DNA of 64,000 nucleotides from Pseudogulbenkiania ferrooxidans 2002. Lineage in GTDB: Bacteria; Pseudomonadota; Gammaproteobacteria; Burkholderiales; Chromobacteriaceae. Of this stretch, positions 8,652 through 18,500 are shown in pieces. The notes under the pieces were generated by a model. It was given only the letters and a program-made list of their open reading frames with translations, was not told the origin of the DNA and searched no databases. Position 1 is the first letter of the stretch. The number at the start of each line of letters is the position of its first letter. A program made the translations under genes and the position numbers. The stretch is taken from positions 186,001 to 250,000 of the forward strand of contig NZ_ACIS01000008.1 of the NCBI RefSeq assembly GCF_000174355.1. Direction: 5' to 3'.

Positions 8652-10865
8652 ATGGCCATCGATCGTGAAGCCCTGCGCCAGCGCCTGCTGAGCAGCTTCC
8701 GCGAGGAGGCGGCGGAGCGTCTGGGCGTGTTGGAGCACGAACTGCGGCGCTGGCAGCAGGCGCCGCCGCAGCAGGAATCGCTCGAGACGGTATTTCGCGA
8801 AGTGCACAGCCTGAAAGGGGCGGCGCGGGCGGTCGGGCTGACCGAGCTGGAGCGCCTGAGCCATGCCTGGGAGACGCTGCTGTCGGCGTTGCAGCGCGGG
8901 CAGCTGGCGTTTCAGCCGCTGCTGAGCGACGTCTCGCGCGATGTGCTGCGCCTGTTGCAGCGCGCCCACGCCGGTGAAACGTTGGCCGAAGCGCAGTACG
9001 GCGAGCTGTGCCGGGCCCTGGAGGCGGTGGCCGCCGGGGAGCCGCCGCCGCCGCGCTCGCCCCTGCCGCTGATGAGCGTGGCGCCGCCGGCCGAAGCGCC
9101 GCGGGGCGTCAGCGACAGCGTGCGGGTGCCGGTGCATTTGCTCGACGCCTTGCTGTACCACGGCGAGGAGCTGACCCAGAGCAAACTCGAGGCGCAGGCC
9201 CTGCGCCAGCAGCTGCGGGCGGCGCAGCAGGATTTCCAGGCGCTGAAGCAGCGCCGCACCTCGCTCGCGTCGCTGCTGCGGCTGCTGCGGGAGAACCTGG
9301 CCGACGGCGTGGCGCCCGCGGCGGACACGCTGCAGGGCCTGCTCGACTACCTGGATTGGAATCAGGACCAGCTCGACCGCCTGCACTTCAACAGCAACCA
9401 GCAGGCGCGTGCCGGCACGCATCTGGCGGCCGGCCTCGCCAGCCTGAGCGACGGTTTCACCCAGGGCCTGCAGGAGGTGTTGCAGCTGCCTTGCCAGACC
9501 CTGCTGGACGGCTTGCCACCGCTGGTCGACGACCTGGCGCGCCAGACCGGCAAGCGGGTGCGGCTGGTGTTGCCGGACACCGCCTTGCAGGTGGACAAGC
9601 GCATTCTGGATGAGCTGCGCACGCCGCTGCAGCACCTGCTGCGCAACGCCATCGACCACGGCATCGAGGCGCCGGCGGCGCGCCTGTCGGCCGGCAAGGC
9701 GGAGAGCGGCACCCTGACGCTGGACATCCGGCAGGAGCCGGGTAGCCGTTTCGTGCTGCGGCTGCAGGACGATGGCGGCGGTATCGACGCCGCGCGGGTG
9801 AAGGCCAAGGCGGTGGAGTTGGGCCTGCTCGCGGCCGACGAGGCCCGGCAACTGGACGAGGCGCAGGTCCTGTCCTACATCTTCGAGTCCGGGCTATCGA
9901 CCAGCCGGCTGCTGACCGATCTGTCCGGGCGCGGGCTGGGGCTCGCCATCGTGCGCGAGGCGGTTGAAAAGCTGGGCGGGCGCATCAGCGTGCACTCCGA
10001 GCCCGGCCGCGGCTGCGAGTTCTGCCTGCGCCTGCCACTCAGCCGCTCGTCGTTCCGCGCGGTGCTGGTACGGGTTGGCGAGCGCTTGTTCGGCATGCCG
10101 GTGCAGGCGGTGGAGCGCACCCTGCGGATGCCACGTGCGGCACTGCGGCGCGTGGAGAACAAGGTCACGCTCAGTCTCGACGGGCAGGTGCTGCCGCTGT
10201 GGTCGCTGGCCGAAGTACTGGGGCTGGAGCCGGCCGGCGAGGGCGGGGCAGAGGTGCCGCTGCTGCTGCTGGGCGCGGAGGGGATGCGCTACCTGCTGCA
10301 GGTCGATGAGTTGCTGGGGGACCAGGAAATCACGCTGAAGTCGCTGGGGGCGCAGCTCAAGCGGGTGCGCAACCTGCTCGGCGCCACGGTGTTGGGCGAC
10401 GGCACGCTGGTGCCGGTGCTGCACCCGCAGGATTTGCAGCGCAGCGCGCTGTCTTGCGCCGGTACGGCCTTCGCCGTCACGCCGCCCGAGCGTCGCGTGG
10501 CGCGGCCGCGCATCCTGGTGGCGGAAGACTCGTTCACCTCGCGCGGCCTGCTGAAGGCGCTGCTGGAAAGTGCCGGCTACGAGGTGCAGACCGCCAACGA
10601 CGGGCTGGATGCCTGGAACGCCCTCAAGCAGGCGCAGTTCGACCTGCTGGTGTCGGATATCGAAATGCCGCGGCTGGACGGTTTCGCCCTGACCAGCAAG
10701 ATCCGCGCCGACCGCGCCCTGACCGAGCTGCCCGTGGTGCTGGTTACCGCCTTGCAGTCGGCCGAAGACCGGGCGCACGGGCTGGATGTCGGGGCCAACG
10801 CCTACCTGGTGAAAAGCGGGCTGGAGCAGGACACGCTGCTCGAGGCGGTGAAGCGCCTGCTCTGA
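8652..10865 (+). CDS. Hybrid CheA-type histidine kinase with C-terminal receiver, WspE-like
   Basis: A cytoplasmic kinase of 737 aa. An Hpt/P1 domain occupies about 1-110 with phosphoacceptor His52 in V-H-S-L-K-G-A-A-R. The P4 ATPase follows, with its N-box at about 325 (R-N-A-I-D-H-G), D-D-G-G-G-I-D, and G-R-G-L-G-L-A-I. A CheW-like P5 domain is at about 475-600 and a REC domain at 618-737 with Asp669 in V-S-D-I-E-M-P. No CheY/CheB-binding P2 domain is evident. The kinase-REC hybrid plan is that of WspE. It should phosphorylate the CheB-like protein and the REC domain of the protein at 11941-15159; that partnership is inferred from the operon. Confidence 0.9.
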   Translation: MAIDREALRQRLLSSFREEAAERLGVLEHELRRWQQAPPQQESLETVFREVHSLKGAARAVGLTELERLSHAWETLLSALQRGQLAFQPLLSDVSRDVLRLLQRAHAGETLAEAQYGELCRALEAVAAGEPPPPRSPLPLMSVAPPAEAPRGVSDSVRVPVHLLDALLYHGEELTQSKLEAQALRQQLRAAQQDFQALKQRRTSLASLLRLLRENLADGVAPAADTLQGLLDYLDWNQDQLDRLHFNSNQQARAGTHLAAGLASLSDGFTQGLQEVLQLPCQTLLDGLPPLVDDLARQTGKRVRLVLPDTALQVDKRILDELRTPLQHLLRNAIDHGIEAPAARLSAGKAESGTLTLDIRQEPGSRFVLRLQDDGGGIDAARVKAKAVELGLLAADEARQLDEAQVLSYIFESGLSTSRLLTDLSGRGLGLAIVREAVEKLGGRISVHSEPGRGCEFCLRLPLSRSSFRAVLVRVGERLFGMPVQAVERTLRMPRAALRRVENKVTLSLDGQVLPLWSLAEVLGLEPAGEGGAEVPLLLLGAEGMRYLLQVDELLGDQEITLKSLGAQLKRVRNLLGATVLGDGTLVPVLHPQDLQRSALSCAGTAFAVTPPERRVARPRILVAEDSFTSRGLLKALLESAGYEVQTANDGLDAWNALKQAQFDLLVSDIEMPRLDGFALTSKIRADRALTELPVVLVTALQSAEDRAHGLDVGANAYLVKSGLEQDTLLEAVKRLL

Positions 10866-10898
10866 GCGGGGCGCTAAGAGCCTGTTGGGGAGAGTCCC

Positions 10899-11915
10899 AT
10901 GCGCGTAATGGTCATCGACGATTCCAGCGTGGCGCGCCAGTTGCTGCGCAGCCTGCTCGAGAGCGAAGGCTACGACGTGGTCGAGGCCGGCTCCGGCCTG
11001 CAGGCGCTGGAACTCGTCACCCGGGTGCAGCCGGACCTGGTCACCATGGATGTCCATATGCCCGGCATGGACGGCTTCGACACCACCCGGCGGCTGCTCG
11101 AGGTCTATGCGGTGCCGGTGGTCATCGTCACCGCCAGCGCCAATACCAAGGAGGCCGGGACGGTCATCCGGGCGCTCGCCGCCGGGGCGCTGGCCGTGGT
11201 GGAAAAGCCGCGCGGGCCGCTGCACCCGCAGTTCGACCCGCACGCCGCGCAACTGATCCAGACGCTGCAGCGGGTGCAGACGCTCACGGTGCGCTCGCCG
11301 CCGTCCCGGTCGGGGCCGACCGGGGCCGACCCGGTGCGCTGGGACAAGCCGATCCGGCTCGTCGCCATCGGCGCTTCGGCCGGCGGCCCCGCCGCGCTGA
11401 AGGTGTTGCTGGGCGGCCTGGAGCCGCCCTGTCCGTGGCCGATCCTGCTGGTGCAGCACATCACTGGCGGCTTTCTCGACAGCCTGCGCGACTGGCTCAG
11501 TCTGCAGTCGACGCTGCCGGTCCACATCGCCCGGCCGGGCGAGCCGCTGCAGCCCGGCCATCTGTACCTGTCGCCGGAGGCACACCATCTGGCGGTGAGC
11601 CGCGATTTGCGCTTCAGGCTGGCACGTTGCGAGCCGCAGGATATGGCCTGCCCGTCGATCTCCCATCTGTTCGACGGACTGGCCGACGAACTGCAGGGGG
11701 AGGTGCTTGCCATCCTGCTGTCCGGCATGGGGAGCGACGGCGCGGCGGCGCTGGCCCGCCTCAAGGCCAAGGGGGCGCTCACCCTGGTGCAGCAGCCCGA
11801 CAGCGCGGTGGTGAGCGGCATGCCCGCCGCCGCGATCGAACTATCGGCGGCGTGCCGCGTGCAGTCGCCGGAAACCATGGCATTGACGCTCAACGGCCTG
11901 ATGCGGCATGCCTGA
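10899..11915 (+). CDS. CheB-type protein-glutamate methylesterase, WspF-like
   Basis: This response-regulator methylesterase of 338 aa removes receptor methyl groups for adaptation. The receiver domain spans 1-120 with Asp51 in V-T-M-D-V-H-M-P-G-M-D-G. The methylesterase domain (about 150-335) carries catalytic Ser160 in G-A-S-A-G-G, the His in L-V-Q-H-I, and the Asp in G-M-G-S-D-G-A. A GGGGAGA ribosome binding site precedes the ATG. In Pseudomonas, wspF mutations lock the pathway on and raise c-di-GMP, so this gene is the likely negative regulator here by analogy. Confidence 0.92.
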   Translation: MRVMVIDDSSVARQLLRSLLESEGYDVVEAGSGLQALELVTRVQPDLVTMDVHMPGMDGFDTTRRLLEVYAVPVVIVTASANTKEAGTVIRALAAGALAVVEKPRGPLHPQFDPHAAQLIQTLQRVQTLTVRSPPSRSGPTGADPVRWDKPIRLVAIGASAGGPAALKVLLGGLEPPCPWPILLVQHITGGFLDSLRDWLSLQSTLPVHIARPGEPLQPGHLYLSPEAHHLAVSRDLRFRLARCEPQDMACPSISHLFDGLADELQGEVLAILLSGMGSDGAAALARLKAKGALTLVQQPDSAVVSGMPAAAIELSAACRVQSPETMALTLNGLMRHA

Positions 11916-11940
11916 ACCATTGCTGATCGAGAGGCAGTCC

Positions 11941-14900
11941 ATGTTGCAGGGAACCGACATTCTGATCGTCGAAGACAGCGCGACCCAGGCGCTCCAGTTG
12001 CAGGCCCTGCTCGAAGGGCACGGCTGCCGGGTGCGGGTGGCGCGCGACGGCTACCAGGCCTTGCGCGAGGTCGCCGGACAGCCCCCCACCATCATGATCA
12101 GCGACATCATGATGCCGGGGATGGACGGCTACGAGCTGTGCAGCCAGCTCAAGGCGGACCCGGCCACGGCCATGATCCCCATCATCCTGGTCACCACCTT
12201 GTCGGACCCGCGCGACGTCATGCGCGGCCTGAGCTGTGGCGCCGACAACTTCATCCTCAAGCCCTACGACGAAAAATACCTGCTGTCGCGCATCCATTAC
12301 TTCCTGGCCAACCAGGCCTTGCGCCAGCCCGAGCGCGCGGCCGTCGGCATGGCGGTGATGCTGGAGGGCGAGCGCCACTTCATCACCTCGGCGCGTCAGC
12401 AAATCCTCGACCTGCTGATCTCGACCTACGAGCAGAGCATCCAGCTCAACCAGGACCTGCAGGCCAAGCATGCCGAACTGTCGCGCTCGCACGCCCTCTT
12501 GGACGGCCTGTTCCGCTTTTCGGCCGCCATGTCCGCGGCGCAGACCGAACATGACGTGATCGGGCGGGCGCTGGAGGAGGTGCTGGCCTTCCCGGACGGC
12601 GCCGCCGCCTGGCTGTTGCTGGCCGACACGCAGGCCCTCGCCGAACCGATGCAGCTGGCGGGGTGGAATGGCCGGCTGGACGAGCCCGCCTTGCGCCGAG
12701 CCATCGCGGACGGCTGTCCCTGCCTTTACGCCGGCCGCCAGGAGGAGTTGCGTCAGGCGTTCAACATCGCGCAATGCCCGGCCCTGAGCGGCGCCGGGGA
12801 AGGGCACTGGCACGCCTGCAGTCCGCTGCTGCTGGGGGACGAGGTAATCGGGGTGCTCAACGTGCTGCGGGCCGGCCGCGTGCCGTGGGACGAGCCGGCG
12901 CTGGACGCCTTCACCATGATCGGCCGGCAACTGGCCGTGGCGCTGGCCCGGGCCCGGATGTTCGAGAGCCTGGAGTCGTTGGTAGCCGAGCGCACCCGTG
13001 CCCTGCGTAGCGAAATGGGCGAGCGCGCGCGTGCCGAGGCGGCCTTGCGCCAGAGCGAGGCGCTGCTGCACAAGGTGCTGGAGACGCTGCCGGTCGGGGT
13101 CTGGGTGACCGACGAGAAGGGGGGAATCCTGCTGCACAACTCCGAAGGGGAGCGCATCTGGGGGGCCAACCCGGGCACCGAGCCGCAACGACGCTGGTAT
13201 GGCCCGCAGGGCCAGCAGATTGCCACCGACGACCGTGAGCTGCTGCGCACCATCCGTCACGACGGCACCGTGCACAACCTGGTGCGCCAGATCCTGTCGT
13301 TCGACGGCGCGGCGCGCACCGTGCTCGACGCCGAGGTGCCGTTGACCGACGACGACGATCAGGTCCGGGGCGGCATTCTGGTCGAGCAGGACATCACGGC
13401 GCAGCAGGTGATCGACCTGGAACTGCGCGTTCGCCAGCGCGCCATCGAGGCCAGCGTCAACGCGGTGCTGATCACCGACAACCGCCGTCCGGACAACCCC
13501 ATCATCTACGTCAACCCGGCCTTCGAGCGCATCACCGGCTACGCGCGCGCGACGGTGATCGGCCGCAACTGCCGCTTCCTGCAGGGCCGTGACACCGCCC
13601 AGCCGGAGCTGACGGCGATCCGCCGCGCGCTGGAGAACCGGCACGAAGGCAAGGCGCTGCTGCGCAACTACCGCAAGGACGGCTCGATGTTCTGGAACGA
13701 GCTGCGGGTGGCGCCGGTGCGGGACAGCCAGGGCGAGGTCAGCCATTACATCGGCGTGCTCAACGACGTGACCGAGGCCAAGCGCTATCAGGAGGAGCTG
13801 GAACGCCAGGCCAACTTCGACACCCTGACCGGCCTGCCCAACCGCAACCTGCTGCAGGACCGGCTGGGCCAGGGCATCGCCGTGGCCAGGAGCAAGGACG
13901 AGCGTTTCGCCGTGGCGCTGCTCGACCTGGACAACTTCAAGTACGTCAACGACAGCCTGGGCCATACCCTGGGCGACGCGCTGCTGATCGAGGTGGCGCG
14001 GCGCATCGAGAGCAGCGTGCCGGCGCTGGCGACGGTGTCGCGGCTGGGCGGGGACGACTTCGTGCTGCTGCTGCCCGGGGTGAAGACCGCCGAGCAGCTG
14101 GATCTCGCACTCAAAAACGTCACCGACCAGCTGAACCAGCCGGTCGAGCTCAGCGGTACCGAGCTGTTTCTCTCCGCCAGCATCGGCTGCTGCTTCTACC
14201 CGGACGACGGCAGCAGCGTCGACGAACTCCTGAGCAACGCCGACACCGCCATGTACCAGGCCAAGGCGCTTGGCAAGAGCCAGGTGCGTTGCTTTGCGCT
14301 GCACATGAACGACCGGGTGCAGCGGCGGGTGGAACTGGAGGGCGCCTTGCGCCGGGCCATCGCGCAGGACGAGTTGACGATGTACTACCAGCCGCAGCTG
14401 GACCTGCAGAGCGACCGGCTGTGCGGCTTCGAGGCGCTGTTGCGCTGGCGCCGGGGGGAGCGGCTGATCTCCCCGCTCGAGTTCATCCCCATCGCCGAGG
14501 AAACCGGGCTGATCCGCGAGATCGACCGCTACGTGATCCGCGCGGTGTTCCGCCAGGTCGAGGAATGGCGCGCCGAGGGGCTGGACCCCGGCGAGGTGGC
14601 GATCAACATCTCCGCCCTGAGCCTGCAGGAAGCCGGCATCGTGCCCTATATCGCGGCCGAGATGGCCAGCCGCCGCCTGCCCCCTGACGCCATCAAGCTC
14701 GAGGTCACCGAGAGCCTGCTGATGAAGAACGTCGATACCGCGCAGCAGGTGATGTCCGAACTCAAGGCGCTGCACCTGAAGTGGTCGATCGACGATTTCG
14801 GCACCGGCTACTCGGCCTTGAGCTACCTGCGCCGCTATCCCTTCGACCAGCTCAAGATCGACAAGAGCTTCATCGACGACGTCAACGTCAACCCGGAAAA

Positions 14901-15159
14901 CGCTTCGATGACGCGCGCCATCATCAGCATGGCGCGTTCGCTGCGCATCGCCGTCATCGCCGAGGGGGTGGAGAATCGCGAGCAGCTGGGTTTCCTGGTC
15001 GAGGCCGGCTGCGACCAGATCCAGGGCTACTACTATTCGCCGCCGCTGACGGCCGAGGCGTGCCGGCCGTGGCTGATCCACCGCGGGCCGCCCGGCCCGG
15101 ACGAGGCTTCGGCCAACCCTGCACGCAGCCACGCCGGTAACGACGCGCCCACCGGCTGA
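11941..15159 (+). CDS. REC-GAF-PAS-LOV-GGDDF-EAL c-di-GMP signalling protein
   Basis: Predicted soluble, 1072 aa. The ATG at 11941 is preferred because GAGAGG lies 6 bases upstream; an ATG at 11908 inside cheB would add 11 residues. Domains in order: REC about 5-125 (Asp55 in I-S-D-I-M-M-P); coiled coil; GAF about 180-350; PAS about 370-495; a second PAS about 498-615 with G-R-N-C-R-F-L-Q (Cys544), the LOV photoreceptor signature; GGDEF about 620-790, degenerate as G-G-D-D-F (703-707) with no R-x-x-D I-site; EAL about 793-1040. The EAL domain looks complete: E831-A-L, N-I-S, E-V-T-E, D-D-F-G-T-G-Y, A-E-G-V-E. I expect c-di-GMP phosphodiesterase output, phosphorylated by the hybrid CheA and possibly gated by blue light. 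It holds the place of WspR. Confidence 0.88.
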   Translation: MLQGTDILIVEDSATQALQLQALLEGHGCRVRVARDGYQALREVAGQPPTIMISDIMMPGMDGYELCSQLKADPATAMIPIILVTTLSDPRDVMRGLSCGADNFILKPYDEKYLLSRIHYFLANQALRQPERAAVGMAVMLEGERHFITSARQQILDLLISTYEQSIQLNQDLQAKHAELSRSHALLDGLFRFSAAMSAAQTEHDVIGRALEEVLAFPDGAAAWLLLADTQALAEPMQLAGWNGRLDEPALRRAIADGCPCLYAGRQEELRQAFNIAQCPALSGAGEGHWHACSPLLLGDEVIGVLNVLRAGRVPWDEPALDAFTMIGRQLAVALARARMFESLESLVAERTRALRSEMGERARAEAALRQSEALLHKVLETLPVGVWVTDEKGGILLHNSEGERIWGANPGTEPQRRWYGPQGQQIATDDRELLRTIRHDGTVHNLVRQILSFDGAARTVLDAEVPLTDDDDQVRGGILVEQDITAQQVIDLELRVRQRAIEASVNAVLITDNRRPDNPIIYVNPAFERITGYARATVIGRNCRFLQGRDTAQPELTAIRRALENRHEGKALLRNYRKDGSMFWNELRVAPVRDSQGEVSHYIGVLNDVTEAKRYQEELERQANFDTLTGLPNRNLLQDRLGQGIAVARSKDERFAVALLDLDNFKYVNDSLGHTLGDALLIEVARRIESSVPALATVSRLGGDDFVLLLPGVKTAEQLDLALKNVTDQLNQPVELSGTELFLSASIGCCFYPDDGSSVDELLSNADTAMYQAKALGKSQVRCFALHMNDRVQRRVELEGALRRAIAQDELTMYYQPQLDLQSDRLCGFEALLRWRRGERLISPLEFIPIAEETGLIREIDRYVIRAVFRQVEEWRAEGLDPGEVAINISALSLQEAGIVPYIAAEMASRRLPPDAIKLEVTESLLMKNVDTAQQVMSELKALHLKWSIDDFGTGYSALSYLRRYPFDQLKIDKSFIDDVNVNPENASMTRAIISMARSLRIAVIAEGVENREQLGFLVEAGCDQIQGYYYSPPLTAEACRPWLIHRGPPGPDEASANPARSHAGNDAPTG

Positions 15160-15465
15160 CGCTGCTGCCGCGGCCGTGGCGTGCGGCTTTGAGGTGCCCG
15201 CTCCGCCTTCGCTTCCACACTTTGCCCCGTGTCCGCCGGCGATCCGGTCATGACGCGTTTTCATCCGGCCGGGCAGGGGGGCGCCATCCCCAGGGGGCGC
15301 CTGCGGCCTCGCCGGGCACATGACCGCGACGGGAAGGGAACAATCGCGACGCGGGCCAGTCCCGTCATATCGATGCCGTGCCGCCCTCCCGACCAGGCGG
15401 GCGCATCACGCCGGCCAGCCACCCTTTCCGAGCGCTTTATCGTCTGGCCGAATGGCGGGTAGGCG
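15160..15465. other. Intergenic stretch after chemosensory operon
   Basis: GC-rich region of about 300 bases with no coding pattern that I trust. It holds a short GGCGCC...GGCGCC inverted repeat near 15280-15305 without a T-run. No clear intrinsic terminator is visible for the upstream operon. Confidence 0.5.
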
Positions 15466-15494
15466 CTGAAATCGACCGGGCAGGCTGTCATAAT
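15466..15494 (+). promoter_or_regulatory. Putative sigma70 promoter of DUF748 gene
   Basis: CTGAAA (-35, 15466-15471), 17-bp spacer, CATAAT (-10, 15489-15494). If real, transcription starts after the ATGs at 15493 and 15499, supporting the GTG start at 15523. Confidence 0.5.
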
Positions 15495-15522
15495 GACAAT
15501 GAAAACAACAAGGGGTTATGCC

Positions 15523-18500
15523 GTGAGCGAACGTGAGCAGGACAAGGGCGTGATGAGGCGCCGCCGCTGGCCGTACTGGGTCGGCGGCGGCGCGCTGGCA
15601 TTGGTGGCGGCGAGCTGGGGGGCGCTGGCCTGGGGGGTGCCCGACGTGGCGCGCCACGCCGCCGCCGACTGGGCGCAGGGCAAGGGCCAGAAGCTCAGCA
15701 TCGGCACGATGAAGATCGAACCGTGGTCGATGAAGGTGGAGCTGGGCGACGTGCGCCTGGCCGAGGGCAACGGTGCGCCGCTGTTTGCCGCCCGGCGTCT
15801 GGTGCTGGATGCCGAGCCGACCGCGCTGTTCATCGGTCGCTGGCGCGCCGCGCTGTTCCAGCTCGACAAGCCGCAGTGGTTCGTCGAGCGCAATGCCCAG
15901 GGCGAATGGAACTGGGCGCGCTTCGTCAAGGCGGTGAGCGGTCCGGCCAAGCCCGCCACCGAGAGCAAGGGCGAGCTGCCCAAGCTGGTGTTGGACCTGT
16001 TGCAGCTTAATGGCGGCGAAGTGCGCATGGTCGATCACTTCGGCGGCGAGACGCGTGCCTTCGATCTCAAACCGGTCAACCTGACGCTGAAGGAACTGAG
16101 CACGCTGCCGGTGGACGGTGGCAGTTACACCTTGACCGCCGAGCTTGGCGACGGCGCGAAGTTGGCCTGGAAGGGTAACGTGGGGCTGCAGCCGCTGCAG
16201 TCGTCCGGCGAGGCCCGGCTCGACAAGCTGACGCTTGCCAGCCTCTGGCCCTACGTGCAGCCGTTCTTCCATACCGCCCCGCCACAAGGCGAGCTGGCCG
16301 CCAGCGCGCGCTACCAGTTCGACCTGAGCGGCAAGACGCCGCAGCTCAAGGTGGCGCCGTTCAACGCCACACTTAACCGGCTGCACCTCGCCGCCCCCGG
16401 CGGCGGCAGCGCGTTGGCACTGAAGCAGCTGGCGCTGGAAGGCGGCCGTTTCGACCTGGCCAGCTCCAGCGTCGACATCACCCGGCTGCGCCTCTCCGAC
16501 GGCGAACTCTCCGCCCAGCGCAACGGTGCCGGGCAGCTCGACTGGCTCGCCGCGCTACCGCCCGCCAAGGCCGAGACGGCGCCGGCCAAACCGTCGCCAT
16601 GGCAGGTCAAGGTCGGCGAAATCCGCGCCGAGAACTGGCGCTACCGTTTCGGCGATGCCGGATTCGTCCAGCCGCTCGAGGTGCAGGCCGCCATGCCGCT
16701 GCTCAGCACACAGCTGGCCGTCGAGCCCAAGGACGGCGTGGTGCTGAGCAAGCTCGGCACACAGCTCGCGGACATCGGTGTCGGCGCTGCCGGCAGCACG
16801 CCCGTCATCCGGCTCGCCACGGCGGCGCTGGCCGACAGCGAGCTGCGGCTGGCCAGGCACGAAGTGCGGCTGGGGGCGCTGACGCTGGGCGGGCTGGAGG
16901 CTGACGTCGAGCGTAACCGCCAGGGCGAGATCAACCTGCAGCAAGTGTTCGCCAAGTCTTCGGCCAACCCTGCGGTCAAGCCGGCCGCCGCCACGGGCGA
17001 CGCTCCCGGCTGGCAGCTGCACTACCCCACGGTGACGCTGGAAAACGGCCGCCTCAACTGGCTCGACCAGACCCTGCCGCGCCCGCTGCGCGCCACGCTG
17101 AGCGAGCTCTCCGTCAACGCCGCGCCGCAGGATTCGGGCGCGTTGGCGCTGGACGTGGACAGCCGGCTGGAGTCCGGGCGGCTGGCGGCCAAGCTGACGC
17201 TCGCGCCGGATGGCGCCGCGCTGGGCGGCAAGATCACCGCCAGCGCCGTGCCGCTGGCGCCGTTCGCCCCGTACGCGCTGAGCGGCACCGTGCTGAAACT
17301 GGCCGGCGGCACCCTTTCGGCCAACCTCGATGTCGACGCCGGCAGCAAGGGCTGGAAGGTGGGCGGGCAGGGGGCGCTCAACCGGTTCTCGCTGCTCGAG
17401 CCCAACAACCGCCAGCCGCTGCTGGCCTGGCGCCAGCTGGCGCTCAACGGCCTCAGCGCCAGCAGCGGCACGCCGCTCAAGGTACAGCTGCGCGAGGTGC
17501 GCCTGAGCGACCCGGTGGCGCGGCTGATCCTCAACCAGCAGCGCCAGCTCAACGTCAGCAACCTGCTGGCCGGCAAGCCTGCCGCGGCGGCTCCTGCTCC
17601 TGCCCCCACTGCCACGCCGGCGGCCCCGCCCGCGCCGGTCAAGGTCGAGGTCAAGGCGAAGAAACCGGCGGCGCCGGGTGCGTCTCAGGTGGAAGTGCGT
17701 ACGGTGCACGTGCAGGGCGGCGACATCGAGTTCGCCGACCTCGGCATGAAACCCAGCTTCGCCACGCGCATCCACAACCTGCGCGGCTCGATCCAGGGCT
17801 TGTCGAGCCAGCCGGGACGGCGCGGCACGGTGACGCTGGACGGCGACGTCGACCAGTACGGCGACGTGCGCGTGCGCGGCGCGCTGGCGCCGCAGGCCGT
17901 GACCGACGACGCCGACATCACGCTGGCGTTCCGCAACATCCCGCTCACCAGCCTCAACCCGTATTCGATGAACTTCGCCGGCTGGAAGGTCAACGACGGC
18001 CGGCTGTCGGTCGACCTGCGCTACCTGCTTGACAAGCGCCAGCTCAAGGCCGAGAACCGCGTCGTGATCGACTCGATCCAGCTCGGCGAAGAAGTGCAGG
18101 AGCCCGGCGTGACGCGCCTGCCGCTGCGCCTGGCCGTGGCCCTGCTGGAAGACAGCGACGGCCGCATCGACCTCGACCTGCCGATCAGCGGCAGCCTCGA
18201 CGACCCGCAGTTCAGCTACGGCCGCGTGGTGTGGAAGGCCTTCGTCAACGTCATCACCAAGATCGTCACCGCGCCGTTCAGGGCGCTGGGGGCGCTGATG
18301 GGCGGCGAGGGCTTCGACGAGGTGCGCTTCGTCGCCGGCGAAGCCAACGTGGCGCCGCCCGAGCGCGAAAAGCTCGACAAGCTCGCCGCGGTGCTGGTGA
18401 AGCGCCCGCGCATGACGCTGGTGCTGGCGGGCACCTACGACCCGGCGGTGGAAACGCGCGAGCTGGCGCGCGCGCGCATCGACCGCGCCATCCTGCAGGC

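Noticed and set aside
11941..15159. Naming the operon output gene wspR
   Set aside because: WspR is a short REC-GGDEF cyclase with GGEEF; this protein has extra GAF, PAS, LOV and EAL domains and a degenerate GGDDF.
11890..15321. Minus-strand open frame of about 1140 codons opposite the EAL protein
   Set aside because: It is a GC-skew shadow of the plus-strand gene: His/Arg/Gln/Leu-rich translation with no domain, while the plus strand shows complete REC, GAF, LOV and EAL motifs.
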